A stretch of 64,000 nucleotides of DNA from Candidatus Enterococcus leclercqii (GTDB lineage Bacteria > Bacillota > Bacilli > Lactobacillales > Enterococcaceae), in assembly GCF_009933135.1 (NCBI RefSeq), contig NZ_MAEH01000010.1:114293-178292 (forward strand), read 5' to 3'. The first letter of the stretch is position 1. The number at the start of each line of letters is the position of its first letter. Made by a program: the position numbers and the translations under genes. Below the pieces are notes generated by a model. That model worked only from the letters and a program-made list of their open reading frames with translations, was not told the DNA's origin and did no database searches. Shown here in pieces: positions 9,561 to 17,428 of this stretch.

Positions 9561-9725
9561 GTATGTTTGCGACTGGTAGCCGATTTTTCGGAACTTCATA
9601 GCAGCAAACACACTGAGACGAAAAGGGCGTGCCCTTTGCAGTCGAGTAGGCATTTAGTCTGCGACGACCGTATCAGCCGATGTACAAACGACTCTAACCC
9701 ATCAAATCTTGGAGGTGAAATACAA

Positions 9726-10229
9726 ATGAGTGAAGCAGCTATCGCTAAAAAAGCGCAATTAGTTGACGAAGTCGCTGCAAAACTGCAAGCAGCCGCATCC
9801 GTAGTCGTAGTTGACTACCGTGGTTTGACTGTAGACGAAGTGACTCGTTTGCGTAAACAATTGCGTGACAACGGCGTGGAAATGAAAGTTATCAAAAACT
9901 CTATCCTTTCCCGCGCTGCCAAACAAGTAGGTCTTGAAGGATTGGATGAAGTATTCACAGGTCCGACTGCCGTTGCTATCAGTAACGAAGATGTCGTGGC
10001 ACCTGCGAAAATCGTCAACGATTTTGCACAAGACGCGAAAGCTTTGGAAATCAAAGGTGGTATCATCGAAGGTAAAGTTTCGACAGTCGACGAAATGGTC
10101 GCACTGGCAAAACTGCCAAACCGCGAAGGTCTCCTTTCTATGTTGCTGTCTGTATTGCAAGCGCCAGTCCGCAATGTTGCATACGCAGTCAACGCAGTTA
10201 TCGAATCAAAAGAAGGCGACGCAGCTTAA
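9726..10229 (+). CDS. rplJ: 50S ribosomal protein L10
   Basis: A 167-residue protein with the typical L10 N-terminus ([42 protein letters not shown]) and a helical C-terminal tail that binds L7/L12 dimers. The ATG at 9726 is preceded by GGAGGTGAAATACAA. A longer frame beginning at 9567 lies within the leader RNA and has no ribosome binding site, so I reject that start. L10 anchors the ribosomal stalk and represses its own operon through the leader. Confidence 0.97.
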   Translation: MSEAAIAKKAQLVDEVAAKLQAAASVVVVDYRGLTVDEVTRLRKQLRDNGVEMKVIKNSILSRAAKQVGLEGLDEVFTGPTAVAISNEDVVAPAKIVNDFAQDAKALEIKGGIIEGKVSTVDEMVALAKLPNREGLLSMLLSVLQAPVRNVAYAVNAVIESKEGDAA

Positions 10230-10290
10230 TCGCAGCGTAGCTTGATCTGCAACACAACCTAAAACTTACCTAAAATGGAGGAAATCAATC

Positions 10291-10656
10291 ATGGCATTGA
10301 ACATTGAAAACATTGTCGAAGAGCTGAAAGGCGCGACAATCCTTGAATTGAACGACTTAGTTAAAGCTATCGAAGAAGAATTTGGCGTATCTGCTGCAGC
10401 TCCTGTAGCTGTTGCTGCTGGCCCTGCGGCTGCTGCTGAAGAACAAACTGAATTTACAGTTGAATTGACTGCAGCTGGCGACCAAAAAGTTAAAGTTATC
10501 AAAGCAGTTCGTGAAGCAACTGGCTTGGGCTTGAAAGAAGCTAAAGCAGTAGTTGACGGCGCTCCTTCAGCTGTTAAAGAAGGCATCTCTAAAGACGAAG
10601 CAGAAGCTTTGAAAGCTGCTTTGGAAGAAGTAGGCGCATCTGTAACAGTAAAATAA
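10291..10656 (+). CDS. rplL: 50S ribosomal protein L7/L12
   Basis: A 121-residue protein with an N-terminal dimerisation domain ([20 protein letters not shown]), an Ala-rich hinge ([17 protein letters not shown]) and the C-terminal factor-binding domain containing [18 protein letters not shown]. It forms the flexible stalk that recruits elongation and initiation factors. The start ATG follows TGGAGGAAATCAATC. The gene is last in rplJ-rplL and is followed by a strong terminator. Confidence 0.98.
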   Translation: MALNIENIVEELKGATILELNDLVKAIEEEFGVSAAAPVAVAAGPAAAAEEQTEFTVELTAAGDQKVKVIKAVREATGLGLKEAKAVVDGAPSAVKEGISKDEAEALKAALEEVGASVTVK

Positions 10657-10670
10657 TCACTCGCTGATTA

Positions 10671-10714
10671 AAAAGACCGGAAACCTTGTTAAATCAAGGC
10701 TTCCGGTCTTTTTT
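10671..10714 (+). terminator. Rho-independent terminator after rplL
   Basis: The stem AAAGACCGGAAACCTTG pairs with CAAGGCTTCCGGTCTTT around a short loop and runs into T residues. The next 190 bases contain only a small AGAGTTA/TAACTCT hairpin and no gene. Confidence 0.92.
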
Positions 10715-10904
10715 ACTTTAACTCAAAAATGAAGAGAGTTAAGGCGTAACTCTGCCTTCTCAGTTTCAGAAAAGTCAGTTTCAGCAAGAGTAGTGCGATA
10801 TGTCAATCTGGATTCGGTAGTGGGTAGGCAAAATTATTTCAGAAATTTTTTAAACCGCAGTTTTTTAGACTTCGGCAACAAGGCGTGTTAGACTGGAGGG
10901 AATC

Positions 10905-11126
10905 ATGGCAATGGGGGGAATTCTGATGAAAGAAAAAAACTGGAAGCAAAATCTGTTGGCAGGTCTCTTGCTGGCATTGAAAATCTGGGTGCCTATCGCA
11001 GTGCTCTTGCTTTTGGTCAGTTGGCTGTTTCATCCGGAATTTTTGCGCACCTCTGGGGTATATGTCCAATCATTTGCAGTAGTCTGGATAATGGCTGAAA
11101 CAGCTGTAGTTATCAGACGACGCTAA
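10905..11126 (+). CDS. Small two-helix membrane protein of unknown function
   Basis: A 73-residue protein with two hydrophobic segments (about residues 17-41 and 53-67) and basic ends (KEKNWKQ and RRR), typical of a small integral membrane protein. GGAGG at 10895-10899 supports the ATG at 10905; an ATG at 10926 is also possible. I do not recognise a family. The gene is isolated between the rplL terminator and a weak hairpin at 11176-11205 followed by a T-run. It could be a real small gene of the lineage; the plausible ribosome binding site and clean amphipathic layout argue for coding, but there is no homology evidence. Confidence 0.5.
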   Translation: MAMGGILMKEKNWKQNLLAGLLLALKIWVPIAVLLLLVSWLFHPEFLRTSGVYVQSFAVVWIMAETAVVIRRR

Positions 11127-11173
11127 CTTCTATCTTGATTAGCGTGGCAGATAAATCGCTGCTCCCTCAGTAG

Positions 11174-11215
11174 GCGGTGCTAGTGGCTTAAAAGTTGCAG
11201 GCACCTTTTTTATTT
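11174..11215 (+). terminator. Possible weak terminator
   Basis: GGTGC (11176-11180) can pair with GCACC (11201-11205), followed by TTTTTTATTTT. The short stem and 20-base loop make this only a candidate. The following 160 bases up to the HAD gene show no further clear feature. Confidence 0.4.
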
Positions 11216-11374
11216 TCCCGGAGTAGTCTACACAAAAGTGACACTCTTTCGCCTAGTAAAATCCATCTATGTTTTCTAATGTGGCAGGTAGCTATCCGTT
11301 TAAAAAAATAGTAAGTCATTTTTTGTGGATATGAGATAATGGAGGAAAGTCAATTCCAACAAGGAGGAAAAAAG

Positions 11375-12187
11375 ATGTCACAGCCTCACTACAAAATCGC
11401 TTTTTTCGATATTGACGGTACGCTGGCGGACAATGAATTGCCGCAAGATATGGGGATTTATGCACGGATTCCTGAATCTGCGCGCCAAGCACTGAGAAAA
11501 CTAAAGGAAAATGACATTGAGCCGGTGATCGCGACTGGCCGCAATTATCAAGCAATCCACCGGCTGGCAGAAAAATTGGGAGTTGAAAGTGTGATCTCAT
11601 CGAACGGCGCCCATGTGGTGTATCAAGGAAAAACACTGGTGACCCATCGGCTGGGAGCGGAGATTTTGACTAGCATCCAACAAGAATTGACGGCCCAGGG
11701 ATTGCCTTATCTGGTGGAAACCCCTCATCAGCTGTATTCTTCTGATTTGGCTAGTTTAGGCAATGATGGTGGTGTAACGGATATTGCTTCTTTAGCTGAA
11801 CTCGAAGAATTCCCCAAAGATGTCATCCAAGTAATCTGCCACAGTGAAAATTCTTCTCAGGTTACATTGTCGTTACCAGAAGTAAAGGTAGAAAAAGTGG
11901 CGCCAACAGTTGTAGATATTCATTTGGCTGAGATCTCTAAGGCAACAGGAATTCACGAGATTTTGGCGCAGTTGGCGATTCCTGCTGCAGCAGCGCTAGC
12001 CTTTGGAGACGAAGAAAATGATTTTGCCATGTTTGAAACGGTGGGGATGCCGGTTGCGATGGGCAATGCTGCGTCAGCGTTGAAGGAAAAAGCAGGGCAT
12101 ATCACAAGCAAAGTTAGTGAGCATGGCATTTGGGAAGCCTGTCTGGCATTGCAACTGTTTGAAGGTGAAAAGTGGCCTAGTGAGTAG
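11375..12187 (+). CDS. Cof-type HAD-superfamily phosphatase
   Basis: A 270-residue HAD-IIB (Cof subfamily) hydrolase. Motif I is AFFDIDGTLAD, with the nucleophilic Asp first in DIDGT; motif II is in PVIATGRN; the metal site is in LAFGDEENDFAMF. These enzymes dephosphorylate sugar phosphates, pyridoxal-5-P or nucleotides; the substrate cannot be read from sequence. The ATG at 11375 follows AAGGAGG; an in-frame ATG at 11339 is rejected because it precedes that ribosome binding site. A second, separate Cof enzyme is encoded at 16561. Confidence 0.9.
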   Translation: MSQPHYKIAFFDIDGTLADNELPQDMGIYARIPESARQALRKLKENDIEPVIATGRNYQAIHRLAEKLGVESVISSNGAHVVYQGKTLVTHRLGAEILTSIQQELTAQGLPYLVETPHQLYSSDLASLGNDGGVTDIASLAELEEFPKDVIQVICHSENSSQVTLSLPEVKVEKVAPTVVDIHLAEISKATGIHEILAQLAIPAAAALAFGDEENDFAMFETVGMPVAMGNAASALKEKAGHITSKVSEHGIWEACLALQLFEGEKWPSE

Positions 12188-12218
12188 TCTTGGTAACTGA
12201 GAACCTTTTTCGATTAGT

Positions 12219-12236
12219 TTGTGATAAAAAACACAA
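12219..12236. promoter_or_regulatory. Candidate Rex operator upstream of asrABC
   Basis: The 18-base TTGTGATAAAAAACACAA matches 11 of 14 specified positions of the Rex consensus TTGTGAANNNNTTCACAA. Rex represses anaerobic genes and releases DNA at high NADH. It lies 182 bases upstream of the asr promoter hexamers, which is far for direct repression. An imperfect AGCACAG/CTGTGCT inverted repeat just downstream (about 12240-12285) may instead be a leftover terminator. Confidence 0.4.
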
Positions 12237-12417
12237 TTAGAGCACAGTCAGAGCTTTTTTATCAAAGCGGATGGCTGTGCTATTTGTTTTACTGGTAATT
12301 TGAGAGCGATTCTCTAAAATGCGATTTGTGAAGTATTCCTCTGCGTTATTGTTGGATAACGAATGATTATTTCTTATTTTTAAAGGATTCCCTTATGATC
12401 GGTCATGTAGAAGACGG

Positions 12418-12446
12418 TTGAATGCAAATAAATATGTTCATATTAT
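12418..12446 (+). promoter_or_regulatory. Promoter of asrABC
   Basis: TTGAAT (12418-12423), an exact 17-base spacer and TATTAT (12441-12446), placed 30 bases before asrA. The ribosome binding site AAAGGAG follows. Confidence 0.75.
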
Positions 12447-12475
12447 TACAATGAAATCGCAAAGGAGTCACTACT

Positions 12476-13537
12476 ATGACGAAGAGCTATGCACTGACAG
12501 TTGCTGAGATGGACACTCTCTTTGAAGCCTTGTCGGAAAAATATGCCATTTACGCCCCAACTCGGCTGCATAATGGCGGTCGCTACGCACTAGACGATAC
12601 GATTCTTTACAAAGAAGTCACTAAGTATGAGGAGATCGAATGGCAGCAGCGCTCGATTTTTTCTATGAAGGAAGTCCTGACGCCGTTGAGTCAGACGTTG
12701 TTTTACTTTACCGAAGAGGATTTTAAAGAAGCCAAGTTGAAAGATGAACGGGAACTGTTAATTTTCGGTCGCGCGTGTGATTTGAATTCGGTGAAGATTC
12801 AAGACCAAATCTTTCTGGAAAATGGCGGGGAACAAGATTATTTTTACAAGCGGCTGCGAGAAAAAGCTCACTTTGCAGTGATGCAATGTGATGACCAATA
12901 TGACGGTTGCTTTTGCTGTAGTCTAGGAACCAATGTCACGGATATTCATGATTTTGGGGTAGCATTTTCAGAAGTCGGTGCCAAAATTCAGCTGAATTCC
13001 GAATTGTTTGAGGGGTATTTTAGTGATGCCCAGGAGACGTTGTTTGAAGTCAGCTTTCCACAAGAAAATCAGTTGAAGGTCGCTTTTCCTCAGATTGAAT
13101 CTCAAGAAGAATACCAGCGTCTACGGGTGCATCCGATGTGGGAAGAATACGACAAACGCTGCATCGCCTGTGGGAAATGCACCATCGCCTGCAACACATG
13201 CACCTGTTTCACCACGACTGATATTTTTTATAGTGAAAACCAGAATGTCGGTGAGCGCCGTCGCGGTTGTGCCTCTTGTATGATTGCAGGATTTGATACG
13301 ATGGCCGGGGACCATTGCTTCCGTAAAACTGTCAAAGATCGCTATCGCTTCAAGATTCTTCATAAAGTCTATGGACACGATGCCCGCTTCCATACTGGGG
13401 CGATGTGCACTGGCTGTGGTCGTTGCGATGCGGATTGCCCCGAGTTGATCAGTTATTCCCAGACATTAGCCAATATCAACGCGGCTCTGATCGAAATCCG
13501 CCAAGAAATCAAGGAAGGAGTGCCATTCCATGTCTGA
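12476..13537 (+). CDS. asrA: Anaerobic sulfite reductase subunit A
   Basis: A 353-residue Fe-S protein. The C-terminal part carries CIACGKCTIACNTCTCF, an RRGCASCM stretch and a second ferredoxin-like cluster MCTGCGRCDADCPEL, as expected for AsrA, the electron-transfer subunit with two 4Fe-4S clusters. The N-terminal part resembles the 4Fe-4S dicluster/hydrogenase-beta type proteins seen with AsrA. With AsrB and AsrC it forms the cytoplasmic NADH-dependent enzyme that reduces sulfite to sulfide. The stop overlaps the start of asrB by eight bases, so translation is coupled. The gene begins a three-gene operon behind its own sigma-A promoter. Confidence 0.95.
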   Translation: MTKSYALTVAEMDTLFEALSEKYAIYAPTRLHNGGRYALDDTILYKEVTKYEEIEWQQRSIFSMKEVLTPLSQTLFYFTEEDFKEAKLKDERELLIFGRACDLNSVKIQDQIFLENGGEQDYFYKRLREKAHFAVMQCDDQYDGCFCCSLGTNVTDIHDFGVAFSEVGAKIQLNSELFEGYFSDAQETLFEVSFPQENQLKVAFPQIESQEEYQRLRVHPMWEEYDKRCIACGKCTIACNTCTCFTTTDIFYSENQNVGERRRGCASCMIAGFDTMAGDHCFRKTVKDRYRFKILHKVYGHDARFHTGAMCTGCGRCDADCPELISYSQTLANINAALIEIRQEIKEGVPFHV

Positions 13538-14384
13538 AATGCACCATAAGCTTCACTCTGCCGAAAGTGTGGCGACCATGATTCCTCCCCATAATCCAGT
13601 GTTGCCCACACCTCACAAAATCATAGAAATCATCAAGGAAACAGACACTGAATGGACGTTTCGAATGGAAAATCAGCTGCCAATTCAAGATGGTCAATTT
13701 ATGCAGCTGTCTATCCCTCGAGTAGGAGAAGCGCCGATTTCGGTTTCCGGTTATGGTCCAGGTTGGTGTGATTTTACCATCCGGAGTGTCGGTCGGGTCA
13801 CCAATGCGCTTTTCGGATTGCGTAAAGGAGAGACGATCTTTATGCGTGGGGCATATGGTCACGGTTGGCCATTGGAAAAATTTGCCAAGAAGAACGTGTT
13901 GGTGATTGCCGGTGGTACCGGTGTGGCGCCAATCAAGACATTAGTAGAAAAATTCTTCGCTAATCCGGCGCAATACGGGGAAATTTATCTGATTTTTGGC
14001 TTTAAAGATGCCCAATCGATTCTGTTTCGAGAAACGCTGGAAAGATGGAGAAAAGCACCAAATTTCCATGCAATCTACACATTGGACAAAGACGTTTATC
14101 AAGATTGGGAAACCGGTCTGGTGACGAAGTTTGTCGCTGAGGTACCCTTTGCAGACTTTGGCGGAAATTATGAATGTGTCGTCGTGGGACCGCCTGTCAT
14201 GATGAAATTTGCGACACTGAGCTTGGCGGAAGCCGGAATTCCTGATGAAAAAATCTGGGTTTCTTATGAACGGAACATGTCCTGCGGAATTGGAAAATGC
14301 GGCCATTGTCGAATGGATGCAACGTATGTGTGTGTCGATGGACCGGTCTTCAATTATGCCTATGCTAAAAATCTAATCGACTAG
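13530..14384 (+). CDS. asrB: Anaerobic sulfite reductase subunit B (flavin reductase)
   Basis: This 284-residue protein belongs to the ferredoxin-NADP reductase/PyrK-like family. It has an FAD-binding beta-barrel (PRVGEAPISVSGYG), a nucleotide-binding domain with VIAGGTGVAPIKTLV, and a C-terminal 2Fe-2S segment MSCGIGKCGHCRMDATYVC. AsrB takes electrons from NADH and passes them through FAD and Fe-S to AsrA and AsrC. It overlaps asrA and ends 13 bases before asrC. Confidence 0.95.
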   Translation: MSEMHHKLHSAESVATMIPPHNPVLPTPHKIIEIIKETDTEWTFRMENQLPIQDGQFMQLSIPRVGEAPISVSGYGPGWCDFTIRSVGRVTNALFGLRKGETIFMRGAYGHGWPLEKFAKKNVLVIAGGTGVAPIKTLVEKFFANPAQYGEIYLIFGFKDAQSILFRETLERWRKAPNFHAIYTLDKDVYQDWETGLVTKFVAEVPFADFGGNYECVVVGPPVMMKFATLSLAEAGIPDEKIWVSYERNMSCGIGKCGHCRMDATYVCVDGPVFNYAYAKNLID

Positions 14385-14397
14385 AGAGGGAACCAAA

Positions 14398-15423
14398 ATG
14401 GAAGATATCAAAATCAAAGAACTTCGACAAATGTGTTACCGCCAGTCGAAAATTCCTGGGGAGTTCATGCTGCAACTCCGCTGTGCCGGTAATTATATGG
14501 ATGCCAAATGGTTAGCAATGGTCCAACACGTCTGTCAAACTTGGGGCAATGGGGATTTTCACATTGGCACTCGAATGACTTTTGACATTCCCGGCATCAA
14601 AGCCAAATCGGTGCCAGCTATCAACAAATATATCGAACCTTTCATCATCGAGATGGAAGAGAAGATGTGCGGCGTAAAAATGGATACTCGTGACGGCTAT
14701 CCTTATATCGGTCCCCGCAATGTCGTAGCTTGTGTCGGTGGCATTCACTGTATCAAGGCCAACATCAATACGCAGGACATGGCCCATAAAATCGAAAAAT
14801 TAATCTACCCTAACCCCTACCATGTGAAAATTGCTGTTGGGGGCTGTCCCAATGATTGTGCCAAAGCGCAATTTCAAGATATCGGGATCGTGGGAGTAAC
14901 CATGCCAGTATATGATGCTGACCGCTGTATTTCCTGCGGTGCTTGTGTAAGAAAATGTCAAAAAGTAGCCACAGGAGTTCTCGAACCCGATGGCCATGGC
15001 CGAGTTGCCAAAGATATTTGTTGCTGTGTTGGCTGTGGAGAATGTGTTACGGCGTGTCCAACTGGTGCTTGGTCCCGGCAGGAGCGAGTCTTTTATAAGA
15101 TTTATATCGGTGGTCGCTCTGGAAAGCAGTACCCGCGGATGGGCAAGATGTTTGCCAATTGGCTCAGTGAGGAAGCCGTGCTGGCGATTATTAAGAACTG
15201 GCCAAAATTCTCGGAAATGGCATTGGAAGGCAAGGCGGAATACCTTCACGGTGGGCATTTGATTGATCGTGCAGGTTACCACAACTTCAAGACCTTTATG
15301 CTAGCAGGAGTGAAATTGAATCCAGAAGCATTAATTGCAGATAACGTTTATTGGGCTGAACAAGAGTACCGTAGCAATATCCACTTGAAACCTCTAAGTC
15401 GTCACTTAAACGTTACGCCTTGA
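14398..15423 (+). CDS. asrC: Anaerobic sulfite reductase subunit C (siroheme catalytic subunit)
   Basis: The 341-residue protein has the sulfite/nitrite reductase cluster motif: CVGGIHC (C-x5-C) and GGCPNDCAKAQ (C-x3-C), whose cysteines hold the 4Fe-4S cluster bridged to siroheme. A ferredoxin domain with two clusters is inserted after it (CISCGACVRKC and CVGCGECVTAC). This combination is diagnostic of AsrC. It carries out the six-electron reduction of sulfite to sulfide. Siroheme is required, which gives a role to cobA and hemC six kilobases downstream. A terminator follows at 15537. Confidence 0.96.
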   Translation: MEDIKIKELRQMCYRQSKIPGEFMLQLRCAGNYMDAKWLAMVQHVCQTWGNGDFHIGTRMTFDIPGIKAKSVPAINKYIEPFIIEMEEKMCGVKMDTRDGYPYIGPRNVVACVGGIHCIKANINTQDMAHKIEKLIYPNPYHVKIAVGGCPNDCAKAQFQDIGIVGVTMPVYDADRCISCGACVRKCQKVATGVLEPDGHGRVAKDICCCVGCGECVTACPTGAWSRQERVFYKIYIGGRSGKQYPRMGKMFANWLSEEAVLAIIKNWPKFSEMALEGKAEYLHGGHLIDRAGYHNFKTFMLAGVKLNPEALIADNVYWAEQEYRSNIHLKPLSRHLNVTP

Positions 15424-15536
15424 TTTGAAGTGATTGAATGGATGAAGGACCTGTCGCTGTTTTTGCCATCCTAACCAACCGTGGCTGACTATTTCACGAT
15501 ATAAGCCAAGTAAGACGGCGGCAGGTAATGATAGAG

Positions 15537-15567
15537 GACACCTTTCTTTGGGGAAGGTGTCTTTTTT
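15537..15567 (+). terminator. Rho-independent terminator after asrC
   Basis: GACACCTT (15537-15544) pairs with AAGGTGTC (15554-15561) and is followed by six T residues. Two short frames in the remaining gap before nanE (15548-15810) lack ribosome binding sites and are not called. Confidence 0.88.
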
Positions 15568-15767
15568 ATTGAAAGGAAGAGCTGAGAAGTACATAGACGG
15601 ATACTGCTTTTGGAGCGTAATTTTTTGGCTGGTAAGGAAGTTGAGAGGGTTAATGATTTTGGAGAATCTATGCCTTTACACGAAAAGAAAGCTGCCCAAT
15701 TTTCTTGTACGGAAAAAATCGCTGCAATGAAAAATGACAATCGAGTTCAGAAATTGCTGGTTTGCAC

Positions 15768-15796
15768 TTTACTTTTGGAAAAAAACGGTGTAGTAT
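15768..15796 (+). promoter_or_regulatory. Candidate promoter of the nanE operon
   Basis: TTTACT (15768-15773), a 17-base spacer and TAGTAT (15791-15796), about 60 bases ahead of nanE. Hexamers are moderate matches. Confidence 0.5.
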
Positions 15797-15855
15797 TGCG
15801 CCATAAATAATTCGAAAAAGAAGCTTAACACCAAAAAGAGAAGCGAGGAAGTAAA

Positions 15856-16551
15856 ATGAACGTATTGGATCAAATCTATGGTGGAGTCATTGTTTCTTGT
15901 CAGGCACTAGAAGACGAACCGCTCCACAGCTCTTTTATCATGGGACGTATGGCATTGGCTGCTAAAGAAGGCGGTGCAGTGGGGATACGGGGAAATTCCG
16001 TCGTGGATATTGATGAAATCAAAAAGCAGGTGTCCTTACCAGTGATTGGTATTATCAAACGCGATTATTCAGACTCAGATGTTTACATTACCGCGACTGC
16101 TAAAGAAGTTGCAGAATTATTGACCACGAAGGCAGAAATCATTGCTTTGGATGGCACTAAACAAAAACGGCCACATGATGAACAGACTGCTAATTTAGTG
16201 GCCCAGATCCATGCTGCTGGTAGATTAGCAATGGCAGATTGTTCGACATTGGCAGAAGCGATTGCCTGTGAAAAGATCGGTTTTGATATCGTTTCAACGA
16301 CATTGGCTGGCTACACCCCTTATTCTAAAAAAACGGACACGCCAGATTTTGAATTATTGGCAGCTATGATTGAAGCTGTCTCCGTACCTGTCATCATGGA
16401 AGGTCATACGGATGCTCCTGTACAGGTCACGAAAGCCTTGGAACTTGGTGCTCATGCGGTTGTCGTCGGCTCCATCATTACCCGACCACAGCTGATTACC
16501 AGAAGATACACCGCCGCTGCTGGTGAGGCAAAGATAAAAAAAGAGAAATGA
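15856..16551 (+). CDS. nanE: N-acetylmannosamine-6-phosphate 2-epimerase
   Basis: A 231-residue TIM-barrel protein with NanE landmarks: GGVIVSCQA near the N-terminus, GAVGIRGNSVVDI, PVIGIIKRDY, IIALDGTKQKRP and AVVVGSIITRP. NanE converts ManNAc-6-P to GlcNAc-6-P. No sialic acid lyase (nanA) or ManNAc kinase is nearby. Instead the next genes encode a phosphatase, a DUF4127 protein and a PTS EIIC, suggesting ManNAc-6-P arises from a PTS-imported sugar. The start ATG follows AGCGAGGAAGTAAA. It leads an operon with nine bases to the next gene. Confidence 0.93.
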   Translation: MNVLDQIYGGVIVSCQALEDEPLHSSFIMGRMALAAKEGGAVGIRGNSVVDIDEIKKQVSLPVIGIIKRDYSDSDVYITATAKEVAELLTTKAEIIALDGTKQKRPHDEQTANLVAQIHAAGRLAMADCSTLAEAIACEKIGFDIVSTTLAGYTPYSKKTDTPDFELLAAMIEAVSVPVIMEGHTDAPVQVTKALELGAHAVVVGSIITRPQLITRRYTAAAGEAKIKKEK

Positions 16552-16560
16552 GAGACATAG

Positions 16561-17367
16561 ATGAAAGATAAATTACTGGTTTGCGATTTAGATGGTACCT
16601 TGTTGGATGAAAAAGGTCAGATTGACCAAGAAAGCTTGCGATGGATTAAGCAGTTTTGCCAAGATGGCGGTCGCTTTGTAATCTGTACCGGACGCATGGA
16701 CACGGATATTAAGTATGTAGAAAAACAGCTGGGCTTTGAAAGTGATTACCGTATTAGTCAAAATGGCGCGGTAGTTTATGATCGAAAGAATCAGCTCGTT
16801 GCATGTGAAACAATTCCTTCAAGTTATATTCCTAAGCTGAACGAGGCAATCTTTGGAATGGGGTTGCGTACAGAAGTGTCCAACGCTAAAAACCGCCTGT
16901 TTCCTAGCCCAAGAGACCCAGAGAATGTGGCGGAGTTCGTGGATTCCTCTATTATTATTGAGGATTTGCCAACCTTTGTGGGAGAAACAGAAAAAAATCC
17001 CACCATCTACCTGACTTTCGGAGATAAAGAAACCTTTGACGTAATCCGTCAACAGATTGAGGCGCGGCTAGGAATTGGCAAAGTCAATATCGTTATGACC
17101 AGTCCCTCGTCATTGGAAGTCTTCTCAAACAAAGTGTCTAAAGGGGCCGCATTGAAAGATGTGATGGTCAGATTGGCAGTAGCTCCCGAAAATACTTACG
17201 TTGCCGGTGATGCAGAGAGCGACGTCACGATGTTTACCGTAGCAGACCACTCTTATGCAGTTCAAAAAGCACCGGCGGAAATCCGAGCACAAGCTAAAGA
17301 TTATGCCAAGAATGTCGGTGAAATCGTCGAAAAGCTGTATCACGAATCAAGCGGCCAACCAGCATAA
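16561..17367 (+). CDS. Cof-type HAD phosphatase in the amino-sugar operon
   Basis: A 268-residue HAD-IIB protein: motif I LLVCDLDGTLLDE, motif II FVICTGRMD, motif IV YVAGDAESDVTMF. It is a cytoplasmic magnesium-dependent phosphatase, probably on a sugar phosphate. Its position between nanE and DUF4127 suggests a role on an intermediate of the same sugar, either dephosphorylating a PTS-delivered disaccharide phosphate or relieving sugar-phosphate stress. It differs clearly from the Cof protein at 11375. It starts nine bases after nanE, with only a weak GAGA ribosome binding site. Confidence 0.88.
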   Translation: MKDKLLVCDLDGTLLDEKGQIDQESLRWIKQFCQDGGRFVICTGRMDTDIKYVEKQLGFESDYRISQNGAVVYDRKNQLVACETIPSSYIPKLNEAIFGMGLRTEVSNAKNRLFPSPRDPENVAEFVDSSIIIEDLPTFVGETEKNPTIYLTFGDKETFDVIRQQIEARLGIGKVNIVMTSPSSLEVFSNKVSKGAALKDVMVRLAVAPENTYVAGDAESDVTMFTVADHSYAVQKAPAEIRAQAKDYAKNVGEIVEKLYHESSGQPA

Positions 17368-17428
17368 TGATGACTGACGTGAGCAACAAATACCCAGTCC
17401 CTTTGAAACTTATAAACAGGAGGTTCCT

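Noticed and set aside
9567..9725. Longer N-terminus for rplJ
   Set aside because: The extra 53 residues fall in the L10 leader, have no ribosome binding site and are absent from L10 proteins; ATG 9726 has a strong one.
10734..10752. AGAGTTA/TAACTCT hairpin after rplL
   Set aside because: Short, without a T-run or nearby gene; most likely chance.
15548..15810. Two short frames (60 and 66 residues) between asrC and nanE
   Set aside because: No ribosome binding sites or recognisable motifs, and they cover a terminator T-run and the nanE promoter region.
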